The notes beneath the pieces were generated by a model. That model did not search any database. It was not told where the DNA came from and was given only the letters and a program-made list of their open reading frames with translations. The position numbers were made by a program, and so were the translations under genes. Positions 1 through 12,580 of a DNA stretch of 64,000 bases are shown piece by piece (position 1 is the stretch's first letter; each line of letters begins with the position of its first letter). This DNA is from Perca fluviatilis. Its lineage: Eukaryota > Chordata > Actinopteri > Perciformes > Percidae. The stretch lies in contig NC_053129.1 of NCBI RefSeq assembly GCF_010015445.1, positions 19,225,249 to 19,289,248 on the forward strand. The letters are read 5' to 3'.

Positions 1-711
1 TCAATCTAAAGGGCTGGTACCACAAGAATTTAGTGAGAAATGTGTTTGGTGGAGTGAACCAACCCTTAAAAGAAAGACTGGTAACAACACTAGTGCGTTC
101 ACTGCACCTCTGATGGTCTCTATGGCAAAAAAATTAACAGATCTTCGGATATTACCCCGGACTTTGCAGTGCCATGAGCATAATTTGCGACTTTTCTTGG
201 CTTTTGAGTTCTCTTAGTGGGAAGAGTTAGGGAAAGAAAAGAATAGAGAGTGTGATCATCTGCTTCTCAGTGAATAGCCGGGGGCTATTGAGGGCCCCCG
301 TTTGACATAGCCTGACAGGTCTTTTCTTCAGCGTGTGTGTGTGCGCATATGTATGTGTGTATGTGAGAATAAGCCACTTTATTCTGTGCACTGATTAAAT
401 GACCAGAGCTGTTGTGAGTGTGTTAAGCCTGGGAACACCAGGGGTAGCAAGAAATCACTTAAATATGAAGAACTACATGATCCCCTCCCTCTCCTTTTCT
501 CACCTGCTCACACAAACATATCGTCTCACTGTGCTCGTCCAACACTTGATTCTCTCTCCTCGCTGCTTTTCCACCAGTTCTCCCCCCTCTTCCTCCTCCT
601 CCCTTCTTCTCCCCTCTCCTCCCTCCTTCTGTCCCTGGTCACCTTGTGAGGGGCAGCCTGCTCTGTGGCACAGCTGCTGATTATGTCATTATTTCTGGAC
701 CATTTTGGTCC

Positions 712-742
<31 letters not shown>

Positions 743-760
743 CATGTGTGTGTGTGTGTG
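712..760 (+). repeat. (GT)n microsatellite with GCGC interruption
   Basis: Imperfect TG tract with a short alternating CG core in the middle, a sequence type prone to Z-DNA. Confidence 0.95.
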
Positions 761-850
761 AGACTAATGAAGCGTGGCAAAGGGACTCATGCCAAAATGA
801 CCAGGGCGTGCATCAGAGCTGCAGATGTGTCAAAGCAACCCCCCCATTCA

Positions 851-905
851 AACACACAAACACACACAGACATACACACACACACACACACACGCACGCA
901 CACAC
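851..905 (+). repeat. imperfect (CA)n microsatellite
   Basis: CA tract with AACA, GACAT and CGCA interruptions. Confidence 0.95.
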
Positions 906-1544
906 TTCCCATTTCCCCTGCTGATACCAAACTCTCCCTCCTTCCATCCAATCTGCAGTTTATTATTTGTCTTTCTTCTCCTGCCATCTTGTTCCCTCAC
1001 TTGCCCTTCCTTTCTTTCTCCTTCTATCCATCCTCCCTCCTTCGTTGCAGCTCCTTGCTCTCCATCCTTTATTGTTTGTCCGCCCACATACACCCTCCTT
1101 CCTCCTACCATTCTATTCTTCCTCTCCCTCCCTCCCTCTGTTCTCCTCCTCTCCAGATGTCCTGTTCCTATCTTCCAGACTCCCTTGCTCCTTTCTTTCC
1201 CTGCTGCCTCCTGCTCTCTCGGTCTCTCTGAGCCAGGTTGACTTCCTGACCTCCAGAGGCCCCTATACAGCGCTCTGTGACCCCCCTTCGTTTGGAACGC
1301 TTTCTCTCTGCCTGTGTCTGCCATACAAGCTCAGACGATGAATTTTTAAGTCTCTAAACATGGCTTGAACTGTGATTTCTGGCTTCCCCTGCTGTTTGTA
1401 ATTCATTTTCTGTCTGTTGCTTGGTTTGCTATAAAACTACCACCCTCAACACAACACCCAATTTCTATAAAGCAAGGCAAAGAGAGGGGATGGCAAGAGT
1501 GGAGGAAATACATGTCATAAGAGGCCCTAATATGATGTGAATTT

Positions 1545-1547
<3 letters not shown>

Positions 1548-1594
<47 letters not shown>
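1548..1594 (+). repeat. (GT)n microsatellite
   Basis: About 23 perfect units in the prox1 intron. Confidence 0.97.
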
Positions 1595-1596
<2 letters not shown>

Positions 1597-1771
1597 GTGG
1601 TTGAGGTCGAAGTAAAGATGGAGGGAGGAGCAAGAAAGACGGGATAGGAGAGTGACTTCATCAGTGTCTTTGACCCTGTCCTATCCTTGACTCCCTGGTG
1701 GAGGTGCACCTTGAGAAGAGCCCATGTGATGCTAGTGATCATGCTCACATACGTACACACACCAGACAGCA

Positions 1772-1773
<2 letters not shown>

Positions 1774-1809
<36 letters not shown>
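1774..1809 (+). repeat. (CA)n microsatellite
   Basis: About 18 units in the prox1 intron. Confidence 0.96.
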
Positions 1810-1811
<2 letters not shown>

Positions 1812-2481
1812 ACACACAACAACCCCTCAAGGCTCCATGTTTTCAAGGCTATCAGTGGAGTGAGGGTGGCTGGTGTTTGCTCAGCTTTGAGGCCCGTTTC
1901 CCGTCCCAGTAGTCGCCTAAGCACAGAGAAAAGAGCACACTTCATGGATTAGAGATTTGAGAATCTGAGAGGAATTTAGAAAAAGTGAAAGGTTTTGAAA
2001 ATGAAGAAATTAAGCACTTGGGAAGGAAATGATCGAACGAAGGATCCACTGCAACTCTGCCTGTTCTATTCCTCGCTAGTTGTTTGGACTCTTCAGCCAT
2101 GCCACAGTCTTATCAGCAGGAGGGGGGGTTGGGGAGAAGCACAGTGGAGAAGGAAGAAAGGGGACATGGGTTGTGTTTGCCTAAAGTGACAGTGTGGGCC
2201 AAGGGCTTATCAAGGCCTTTGTAGATTATTGATCAGAGCAGATACGTGAGGCACGGGCAGTGTGAGTGTGTGTGTGTTAGAGGTTCGGGAAGCTCTGGCT
2301 TGACTCACTGAAATGTCACAAGCCTGCGCAACTTCAGTTTCAACTCTTGTTTTGAAACATATGTTTCGCTGTCAGCAGAAGTGACAATATTCTTAAGATA
2401 CACTGCAAAGAAAAATATATCAATGCCAGACGACCCCATCTATGGCATTGAGTGCATTACAAAATCTATAAATTTCCGGTC

Positions 2482-2488
2482 TCACACA

Positions 2489-2534
<46 letters not shown>
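2482..2534 (+). repeat. (CA)n microsatellite
   Basis: About 26 units with one AA interruption near 2491. Confidence 0.96.
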
Positions 2535-2536
<2 letters not shown>

Positions 2537-2865
2537 GACCAAAAAGCATGGGAAGTGTTGGTATTCCCAGGCTGAGTTGGGGTTAGGAATTAACCTGGCT
2601 GGCAGCAGGGGCTTATGTGGTGTCCCTGCATTTCATCCTTCAAGGCTACAGCTCACTAGCGCACACACTCACTTACACACACAGCCTTATCTTCCAGGGT
2701 CTCGTCTTGTTTGGCCAGCGCTGTGCAAATAGAAGGTGCAATACATCTCCTGACAGTTCCCAAAAGCAAAGGGGAGAAACACGTTGGCCAAACAAACAGC
2801 TCAACCCTGAGTCATCGAGAGAAAAGAGATTTCTCAGGCTTTACCGAAAAACACATGCAAAGACA

Positions 2866-2892
2866 AACACACACACACACACACACACACAC
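2866..2892 (+). repeat. (CA)n microsatellite, short
   Basis: About 13 units. Confidence 0.93.
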
Positions 2893-3477
2893 TTGCGCAC
2901 AGTGTGTGTAACAGTAGCCTTTATTCGAGGGCTTGGGCCTCTGGCTACCTTTTTAAACGTTTGTCTAAGCAGTCTTAAGACAGGGGCCGCTGCTGGAGTG
3001 AATAGCTCCCAGCAAGCCGTCCACAGGCTCCTATTGTCCTCTGTCATATTTTATTATCTCATCAAAAAGCAGGAAATCCGATTCCCTCTCTCTGAAAAAG
3101 AGCTTATCCTTCTGTCTCAAAGCAACCTGTCACGAGAGAGCGAGATGGAGAGAGGTGGAGAGAATGGGGGAGAGAGTTGTGGGGAAGAGCGAGGGAGTCA
3201 GTGAATGAGAGTGATTAACTGCCTCATCGCTGCCTCTTGTCAGAGAAGTCCCTCTTTCTTTCTTTATTTCTCTCTCTTTCTTTCATCCTTCCTCCCTGAT
3301 TGGTATTTAACCAACACACAGCATGATGCAAAGGTTAGGGAAGCGTGTGTATAGTATAGCTGATTCTTTTCTCCATTTTCCCCTCCTCCTCTCTTCCTCC
3401 TTTCATATTGTGTTACACAGGGGTAGAGCCACAATAATATCCCTTTTCATGAAAGCTTTTGTTTTTTTTGGACCCCC

Positions 3478-3479
<2 letters not shown>

Positions 3480-3567
<88 letters not shown>
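3480..3567 (+). repeat. (CA)n microsatellite
   Basis: About 44 perfect units, preceded by a T-run and CCCCCC. Confidence 0.98.
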
Positions 3568-4497
3568 AATCCTCTCTGTCTTTCTTGCATCTTCTCTCAG
3601 AACTAAACCACTTATTTTTCAGAGGGTCGTACGACTTTATCAATTGTGTGTGTGTCTGTGTGTCTGTGTATGTGTCTGTGTCTATGTGTGACATATGAAG
3701 AGGTCAACCTCGGAGGTCACACTGGTGGTGTTTTGTAGGTTGTTTTCGTAAAGATCTCATCTGATCTTTTTTCAGGCAAACTATAAAACTGTGTAACACA
3801 GCCAACATCTGCTAAAGAGTGGGACAGACAGACGTTTTATTCTTTTCTTCTGAGTCTCAGACATGTTTTCCATCATCACTTATACTATATTTAATTACAT
3901 GCAAACGTGCAATTTAGTTATTCTAATTAGTAGTTACCTGAGAAACCATAAAACAGTGTTTTGATCCCAGACTATAAAGCACCCTGCTGACGAGGCGAAC
4001 AGGGTTTCCTGCGCTACTGCACAGAGACACTGGTCAAATCACTATGTCATGATTGTGAAGTAAAATAAACATAAATGCACCTGTACCGTGTGATTGTCTA
4101 TATTAACATTTAAAATGAGTGATCACAGAGAAAGTTAGAGGTGACAGGCAGTTATCTGTCAGCAGCTGAACATGACTAAAGCAGGCTTACGTCATCATTT
4201 TCCAAAAGCTTCTATTTCCACATTGAAAAAATGCAAAAAAGATGTCGTTTTCAGATTTGTCCGCTCTGAAGCTCTGTTTTCAGATGAGAAAAACACTGGC
4301 GTAATGTGGACCAAAATCTAAAAAAAGGTGTGTTTTCAAATTTAGCTGGCAGAGTGTAGATGAACTCTCAGTCACCTTGTTGGCCTTTTCCAGTCATCAT
4401 TCCACACGCATACTCTTTTTTTTTTTTCCCTGCCTCTCTTCCTCCTTCCCTCCTCCCCTCTTTGTACATCTGTCCTTTAATTTTGGGCTCTGCTGAG

Positions 4498-4644
4498 AAG
4501 TTGTTAAAAAGCCCTATGAAAAATGTATGAAGGATTGTGAGCCACGCGATTGGCCCCATTTACCGGACAGCCGAGCGAATGAACGGCCACACAGGATAAT
4601 CCCCCACAATGCCTCTGGAACAAAGGCCCAACAGCTGACCCTAG

Positions 4645-4645
<1 letters not shown>
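4498..4645. promoter_or_regulatory. candidate conserved non-coding element in the prox1 intron
   Basis: A balanced-composition, non-repetitive block between a T-run and a GA repeat. It contains an ACAAAGG SOX-like site and a CAGCTG E-box near its right end. PROX1 is known to be surrounded by deeply conserved enhancers, but conservation cannot be tested here. This is a suggestion only. Confidence 0.2.

Positions 4646-4646
<1 letters not shown>

Positions 4647-4689
<43 letters not shown>
4647..4689 (+). repeat. (GA)n microsatellite
   Basis: About 21 units, continuing into a purine-rich G-run region to about 4735. Confidence 0.97.
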
Positions 4690-4692
<3 letters not shown>

Positions 4693-5452
4693 AGAAGGGG
4701 GGAGTGAGGGGGGATGGAGTGGAACGGGGGGGGGTTGCGAACAGTTAAGGCTCACTGCTGGTCAGTAGGCAGCTTGCTCACATACACAATTCACATGTAC
4801 TCGCGAAACAAAGGCTTCTGGGACAGGAATAACTCCCTCTGTTCTGTCGCTCGACTCTCTCTCCTTAGACTCTTCTCAGCCCCTCCTTCTCTTGCCACCG
4901 CTCTCTCCCTCCCTCCCATTCTCACTCTCTCGCTCTCTCAGTCAAGAGGATCTGAAATACCAATACCCTTTTCTCCTTGACATTGCTTTCCCCTTGCAGT
5001 CAGCGTTTTGCTGTCCTTTTATAGTCAAAACGTCAGGAGAAATTCCATGCAGGAATATTCTTAGTAATGCGGCACTCCCTGCGTCTAACAGCTAGGGTGC
5101 TAGCGTTGCATTCGCCCGTTAGTGAGGTCTTGTGGGAAAAGGGTGCGCATTCCCGCACAGGCACTTACAACGCATACACACAGTTGCCCTCGCACCGGGG
5201 TCAGCATTTCAGAGACGACAGCAGCCCAAACAATGAATTATATCCACTTCTACCAGAGGGGAATTCAATATTTGGGGAATTGGGTTAGCTTGTGTGTTTC
5301 CTCTCTGTGTCAAACTCACACACTATCGCACACAAGCTCCTTATTCACGACTCACCTTTTCACTCGAGCAGTGGACAGAGATATGCACACACACCAGACA
5401 CACGGGCATCTTAGCCTCCATTCATCACCCCGAGGGGGGGCGGGTGGCTGTC

Positions 5453-5454
<2 letters not shown>

Positions 5455-5521
<67 letters not shown>
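5455..5521 (+). repeat. (GT)n microsatellite
   Basis: About 33 perfect units. Confidence 0.98.
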
Positions 5522-5637
5522 CCAGCGGCCACTAACCTTGCTGTGTCCTGACACTCCTGATGAGTATCTGCAGGACACTGGATGAGAGGAGTGGAGCGGA
5601 GTGCGCACTGTCAGGCATTTGGGCAAGCTGCTGCTGA

Positions 5638-5642
<5 letters not shown>

Positions 5643-5685
<43 letters not shown>
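5643..5685 (+). repeat. (GT)n microsatellite
   Basis: About 21 units. Confidence 0.97.
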
Positions 5686-5686
<1 letters not shown>

Positions 5687-5921
5687 CAATTTGTGTGTGC
5701 GAGCATCAAGGGAGGCGAGCAGGGAGACAGTCAGCATTATCCAAGCAGGTGACCCCTGAAGGCTGCGTCGCCGTGGAGCTTTTAGTTGAGGAATAAGACT
5801 CATCCAAATACAGCTTGTGTGTGTACAGCGAGCATTATGTAGAGCTCTGTAACAGTACAGGATGTGTCATCTCCTTGGCACAAGGAGGTGTGTGCGATAG
5901 TGTGTGTGCTCGGCCTGCATG

Positions 5922-5923
<2 letters not shown>

Positions 5924-6009
<86 letters not shown>
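5924..6009 (+). repeat. (GT)n microsatellite
   Basis: About 43 perfect units, 670 bases before the last prox1 exon. Confidence 0.98.
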
Positions 6010-6010
<1 letters not shown>

Positions 6011-6676
6011 CAGAGTGTTGGCCTAGGGGAAGGTGTCACAGATCTTTGCCAGACTAATCATCTCCATGGTGTCGGTGAGCGCTGCTGTCAGGGACACTAA
6101 AGAGGCGGCGTGTCTCCTCGTTCCCAAAGCATTTAGTACTTCCTCTTTCGCCAGCAACTCTCTGCCGCTCTTCACTCAGCTCCGCTCTCTTGTTTGGTCA
6201 CAGATTTACAGTGGGACTCATAAAGATGTCACGCTGACCATGTTGCATTGAGGGAAGTGGGAGTTGTGAGAAACCTGAGAATTCACAAGAAGTGACTTTT
6301 CTCAGGCTGACACCTCAATTGGCTTTTAAGGAAGTAGATACACAAGAGACAGGAGATTTATGATTTTACATCCACTGTAAAAAATATGAACATGTTCTAC
6401 AAGGGAGGAGATAACAGTGTTGGGCATAATGCAAGAAAACACTGCTGCAAAAGTGATCGCTAACGGCGAGTGGAAGTCACGCATTTTAGAAACCCAATGA
6501 AACTTTCTGCAATTTACCGTAAAACAATTCACTTTCAAGCGTTGAGTCACTTCTAAGTGATTTGGTCTCCTTACAGAGGAGTAATGTATTCAAACGCTGA
6601 CTTTCTTTCTATAGATGTACGTAGAATATTCTTCCATAGATGAATAATCATTTCTTTCCTTCCTGTGTCTGTGAAG

Positions 6677-6862
6677 GTCCCTGAACGCTTTCTGGAGGTG
6701 GCAGAGATCACACTGAGGGAGTTCTTCAACGCCATTGTGGCCGGCAAAGACGTGGACCCGTCCTGGAAGAAGGCGATCTACAAGGTCATCTGCAAACTGG
6801 ACAGCGAAGTCCCAGAGATTTTCAAGTCCCCCAACTGTCTCCAAGAGCTTCTACACGAGTAA
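6677..6862 (+). CDS. prox1: Prospero homeobox protein 1, last coding exon (partial gene)
   Basis: This exon encodes the final 61 residues of PROX1, a homeodomain transcription factor that directs lens, liver, retina and lymphatic endothelial fate in the nucleus. It opens after a 3' splice site ending gtgaag, reads VPERFLEVAEITLREFF and continues to the C-terminal NCLQELLHE, stopping at TAA (6860-6862). This is the second half of the prospero domain, which packs against the homeodomain as one homeo-prospero unit; it is almost unchanged from the mammalian protein as I remember it. The exon starts in phase 0. The preceding exon, which should end in a sequence like HYNKANDFE, was not found in 1-6676, so that intron is longer than 6.6 kb and the rest of the gene lies to the left. 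Which paralogue (prox1a or prox1b) cannot be settled from this exon. Confidence 0.96.
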   Translation, partial: VPERFLEVAEITLREFFNAIVAGKDVDPSWKKAIYKVICKLDSEVPEIFKSPNCLQELLHE

Positions 6863-7740
6863 ATTTCTCCTCCTCCTTTTCCTCCTCCTCCTCCTCGCTC
6901 GACGCTTTGCGCTTTTTTTTTTTTTTTCTCTGATTTCATAGAATTTCTAAATATTCTCTTTTGTTGTTTTTTTCTTTTTTCCAAAACTTTTCTTTTGATT
7001 TCCTGTTTTTTTTCTTTGAATGTATGAAAGTTATGAAGTAGCATTCCCAATCTGAAGCCTGTGGCAGTTCCTAAATGACCTAGCTATTGTGTTGTTGTTC
7101 TTATATGATAATTATCAAGATGGTTTTTATTTGTTTTGTTTTTGTATGATTCTGAACTGAGACTCTAATCTTATTGGGTGTTTTTTGGACCGTGTGAACC
7201 CTCATCCGTTTGGCTTGTTTTATGATCAACACTAACAAAGTCCACAGTGTGTGGAAGACGTTCCTGAGTTCCCATTTACACTACTAAGAACATAGGCTGG
7301 GTTCCCTAAAGACTTTACTCATGGCACCCTGGGGTGTCCCTCCAATCCAGTGGGTGTCCAAATGAACTGTGTTCCCCGCAAAGTGGGCTCCCAATAGACT
7401 GTGCTACTGAAGATGTCCCCAACAGGACAGTCACACACATGCACACAAAAACAAGGCCTAGTGAGGTTACTGACTGACTGGACGAAGACTGGACTCGTGG
7501 TACTGGTCTGTACTAGTCTGTGGGACTTGGACTGGTTTCCAATAGCTACTGAGCTCTACCATGTTTTGAAGTGTGTTTTCCCTGCAAGTAGGGCATTGTG
7601 TTTATTGGGTGTACATTATTATTTTGATTATTATTATTATTATTGTTGTTGTTGTTTAGGATTATTATTATTTGTCATCACTGCTTGCTGAAGATTGGCA
7701 CTTCGAGATTTGTTTGTCCCTTGATGCTGTTGCAGAAAAA

Positions 7741-7746
7741 AATAAA
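7741..7746 (+). terminator. candidate prox1 poly(A) signal (proximal)
   Basis: AATAAA about 880 bases after the stop codon, which would give a short 3' UTR isoform. Confidence 0.35.
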
Positions 7747-9084
7747 TTATTGCTATTAATATTATTCAAAGAGTTTAGATTCTGAAATATGTTGCCCCCC
7801 ATTTCCCATCCTTCTTCTTACTCCTGTCTTGGTTTGTCCATCTCTGAAGTGGACTTTTGTGGATATTTTGTTGTTGTTTTTTTGGTAGTTTGGGGCAACT
7901 TGCCTGGAAAGTGTTTTGATTTGGGGTTTTAATGGAGAGCCATCGGAGTAGGCTTCTCTATATGCCTGTAGTGACTAGCCTATCCTGCAGAGGACCAGTC
8001 CGGCAACGATGCTGGAAAAAGAGTAAGGCTGCAGAAACACATGAAGTAAAAAGTGCAGAAGTATAGAAATATGCAGAAGACGTGTGGCCTTTTGGTGCGT
8101 GATCTGCTGTTTTTAAATGGCTAATTTTCCGTAGCCACTCCAGCTTTGACAACTAAACTGCTCCCACTAAACGAGCCATTTGTCCAGCTATCAAATAAAT
8201 CTTATTCGTCTAATTCTGTGGCGGATTGGTGAACATAGACAATAATAACTGCATAGTCTTTTTGTCTTTTTATAGCACTGTTCACTAAATAGCTCATGTG
8301 TGAGATGAAGTCCACCTGTTTATATGACAGGCTTTTATTGTGATTAGCCTGTACAAGGTGTAAATGACATTATGAAGTTATTTCAATAGCAGTTGATACT
8401 TGAATATATCAGAATACTGTGGCAATCTAAAGTACAGTGTCGCTGAAACAATAGATAATTGAATACATACGAATAGAAGCATCAGGAGGAGGAAGATAAT
8501 TTAAGGAGGGCAAAGAGAGAGGGGAATATAAGCTGAAACACAAGCGTTTATTAATTCTGCTTCAAGTGGAACAACACACACGCGCACACACTGCTCCTTC
8601 CCTCCATGTTCACCTGCCTTTGAGTGATCTAGCTCCTCTCTCAATGCAACAATACGAGGTCGGAGGTGAGCACTCACCCCAGGGGTAGATGGAGAAGCTC
8701 TCAGCACTACAAAGAGCGGGGACAAAGGCACAGAGTGAGGAGCAACACGCACCTGAAACCCTCTGCTCTGTCCCTCCGTCCCAAACTGGCAGCTTTTAAG
8801 ACCCAAAGTGTGATTCTCTTGAAGCCACTGTGCCCAGTTTGTTAAACAGCATTCCTTTCACTTTTACCTGAGATTCCAATCCCAGATTTTCCACTTGAAC
8901 TGTACATGTATATCTACTGTTTTATTCATTTTATCCGCCCTCTCAGGCTTTTAAGACAAAAAAAATAAGCAGTTACTGTAAGCTGCCCTTTTGATGAGGT
9001 AAGTTAAAGGAATGAGAGGCCTTGAATGCTTTCTAGAGTGCGTGCGAGCTAGCTGTTGGTCTCACCTTGGCGACATTATCTCAT

Positions 9085-9196
<112 letters not shown>

Positions 9197-10603
9197 ACAA
9201 AAGATCAAAAGGGGCAGGTTGCTTAACCTGCTGACTTGTCTAAGCAAGACAAAGCGCCTGACAAAAGGAGGCAGAGAAAGACAGAGAGCTACTCCCTTCA
9301 TTATTTCCCCCATCTCTTCCTCCCCGAACAGTGTTCTTCTTAAGATACGGGAGCCCTGAGAGAGCGAGCCGGACACATTTCTCACTGAAGGATGGGCTAG
9401 GCCCTGCGTGTCTCAGAGTCTCAAAGCACCAGCCAAAGGCTCTAAAGTGCCACAAACAAAGGAGAAAGGAAAGGACACTTTTATCTGATGCACAGATTAT
9501 TATCGCTCCGCACCCTCCCCCTTCCTGCAACCCCACCCTAAAGTTAAAGAGTTCCTGCGCCTAAAAAGATTAATTCAGGATAATGAAGACTTTAAGTGCA
9601 AAAAGGATTAGCAAGACCTTAAAACCGCATTGAAAATATTTTTGTCAAGTTTTCCTTTTCTGGGGTCGTTTGATTTTAAGGATAACATTATTGAAATACT
9701 TATATAGCCTTTTTTAAGAATTGTAAAAGATAAATATATGGGAAAAAATATATACAGTAGTGGAAGTTCTTTGGAAGGCACTGTTAAAATTGTTTCATTT
9801 ATGAAATCTTGAGGGTATTTATAGTGACAGCTTTGTTTAAATCTGTAATATGAATAAGTGAGTTGTTGGTAGATTAGGAGCAATAGTTGTAGGTTTTTTG
9901 CAGGTTTTGTGACCAGTTTTCCTTTTGGTTTCTTTACCTTTTGTATCGTGCTGAATGGCTGTGCTCTCGAGATCAGAAAATAAACTTGGAATCCGTTTTC
10001 AGAGAATGAAATGTTGTTGCTACTGTAAATACTTTCAGGATGAAACAAAGAATAACTGTACAGTTTTTCTATTCTCACTCAGAGTGCGTAGAGAAGGGTG
10101 AAAGTTGTTTAAAAAAAGAAGGGTGAAGAAAAGAGAGATGACCTGCTCTCTCCAACCGGACTCATAACCACTCTTCCAAAAACCCACAGAGGAGAGGTTT
10201 TTCTTGTTTTTTTTTCCCCTGCCATGCCTTTAACGGGAGTCTGTTTCCCGTCGGCAGTGCCCTTGAAGTTGCACCAGCATGCGTTTCTTTAATTTCCGCT
10301 GACAGAACGATGCATTAGGCTAGCGGTCGGGTAATGATGATGTCACAGAGTGGCCCGTTGGCAGGACCCGGTCTCGTCCAAAAACAAGGGCAGACTGCCG
10401 CCATCCTAGCTCTAGATTTGACCCGGGAGAGAGACAGGAACTCATTGTCATCAGGAGACCAGTGTCATGGAGGGGGCACATCATGCTGTACAGTTTAAAA
10501 AGAGACTGCAGACAGAAAAAAATGATTTATACCCTTTTTTACCAGGTTCAAACAGTTGGGAAAAGTTTGGACTTCTGTGGAATTTATGTACGCTTTGCAT
10601 TCT

Positions 10604-10750
<147 letters not shown>

Positions 10751-10875
10751 GAGAGAAAAGACCGATTATGAGAAGCTGTGAACCAGTGAGTGACACAATT
10801 CTCAACACTGTGGCCCCTCCCCCACCCCTGGGAGTTGCATCCTGACATGTAAATGATTCTCATTAAGCGTTGGCA

Positions 10876-10876
<1 letters not shown>

Positions 10877-10946
<70 letters not shown>
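10877..10946 (+). repeat. (GT)n microsatellite in probable prox1 3' UTR
   Basis: About 35 perfect units. Confidence 0.98.
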
Positions 10947-11250
10947 GCGATAATTTCCTCTGATCTGTTTTCTGACCTGTTTGAAAGGGGGTTTTGTTTC
11001 TCAATGCTTTCAGTAGTAATTTTTTTTTTTTTTTTTTTGTTATGACATTGCTCCTCTTTTTTTTTGTAAATATCAATGATGTGGACTTACAGTGATAAAA
11101 TACTGCCTTTGTGTAACTTAGCAATATGTTATGTAAATAGTGTTTTGTTGATGCTTTTTGTATGACATTATTATTCGATTCTAGTGCAGTAATTCCAACT
11201 GGAACAGCCATGTTTCAAATACAGTCTGAAGGGTTACACACAAGTTGTAA

Positions 11251-11256
11251 AATAAA
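11251..11256 (+). terminator. candidate prox1 poly(A) signal (distal)
   Basis: AATAAA followed within 40 bases by T/GT-rich sequence. Alternative signals are at 7741-7746 and 11758-11763. The choice between them cannot be made from sequence alone. Confidence 0.4.
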
Positions 11257-11846
11257 ACTCTTGACATGGCTGCTTTTTTCTGTTATTGGTGTCTATTTGT
11301 CTTGCAGATTTTGTGTAATTTATTGGTTTAATTTATCCTAATTTATTTGATGTTGTTTTCTTTTGTTTTTCAAACAGGGAAGGCTGTACTGCATTTCGTT
11401 ATGTAGAACCAATTTAAAAGATTTTAATCCTTATCTACCTAAAATTGAATTTAAGAAATTAGTATTCTAGCGTGCTCATACAATTGAGAGAAATGATAAA
11501 ATGGAGATCTTGGCAGCTAAATGGAACTGGACAGTTTTAAAGAAAAAAAGGTTTTTATGTTTTGTTCCGGGACAGGGCCGAGGGTGGGCTAGAACGCTGA
11601 AACTAGTTTGAAGCAGTTTTGTATTTTCTCTTGAGATTTTTTCCCCTGTATTGCTTTGGCCCAGCCCAAAAACAACCAGTAGTCAAATTGCCTTTCGTGC
11701 CTTCACCCTCTATGAACTGAATGTATGTGCAGTATATATGCAAGCTTGTGCAAAATGAATAAAAAATGGAAATAAAAATGAAAAAGAGTAGAAAACGTGT
11801 GCCGTTTGTGGTTTATTTACATCGCTGTCTACAACACACACTCAAA

Positions 11847-11848
<2 letters not shown>

Positions 11849-11929
<81 letters not shown>

Positions 11930-11934
11930 TGTGA
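11849..11934 (+). repeat. (GT)n microsatellite
   Basis: About 40 units just downstream of the last candidate prox1 poly(A) signals. Confidence 0.97.
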
Positions 11935-12308
11935 GATCATTAATTTTTTCATTTAACTTATTTAGCATCACTGACTACAATGTTTGTATTTACTATACAG
12001 TTACTCTGTCCTGTTGGAGCGAATCAGCAACGCTCGGCTCTCTGAGTGATTCAATGCACTAATGAGGAGTTTGACAGCAGAGCACCAACCTCCCAGCCTA
12101 GTTTTCTCCACAGATGACTGCAGATGCCGCTTCATCGGGCTAAATGCAACAATCGCCATAGCCAGGGACACACAGACACATCATGAAATCATCTCTTCAA
12201 CCTTTAACAAATAAGCTGACTAAATATAGACAAGTTAATAAATGCCAAGATAAAAGTTTAAGTAAACAGTGGAAAGACAAACCTCTTGAAAACTGAGTTT
12301 GTTCTATC

Positions 12309-12580
12309 TAGAGCTGCAACAAACGATTAATTTCATTATCGATTAATTGACAATTATCTTTTCAATTAATAATTTTGTCTGTAAAATGTAAGAAGATGCC
12401 TGTAACAAATGTCTAATGTTATAATTTTCCACAGCCCTAGGAGATGTATTTAAATTGTTCTGTACTATTAGATATGATAAAAGAAATGCATCAAATCCTC
12501 ACAATTTGAGAAGCTGGGAGTATATCATGAGAATATTTGCAGATTATCTGTCGATCAGCTAATTGTATTAGCTCTAGTTC
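12309..12580 (+). repeat. teleost GAGCTGCAAC-type interspersed repeat, decayed copy
   Basis: Starts with GAGCTGCAACAAACGATTAA, continues with alternating ATCGATTAAT words, the 'gtctgtaaaatgtaagaaga' core and the 'gagaagctgggag' segment. This layout is a very common non-autonomous fish repeat whose ends mirror each other. Other copies here are near 19.9, 25.6 and 27.9 kb. Class (hAT-like) is from memory. Confidence 0.6.

Larger units (their letters stand above)
1..6676 (+). other. prox1 intron (3' part)
   Basis: No other coding exon is visible. The stretch is pyrimidine-rich and carries many dinucleotide tracts, listed separately. The open frames crossing it are low-complexity Ser/Pro or Cys-Val/His-Thr strings produced by CT-rich DNA and GT/CA repeats. 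It ends in the 3' splice site of the prox1 terminal exon. Assignment to prox1 rests on the downstream exon lacking its 5' partners. Confidence 0.7.

Noticed and set aside
2617..3204. 195-codon plus-strand open frame in the prox1 intron
   Set aside because: Crosses a CA tract, ends in Glu/Gly purine-rich sequence, no family resemblance, no splice or conservation evidence.
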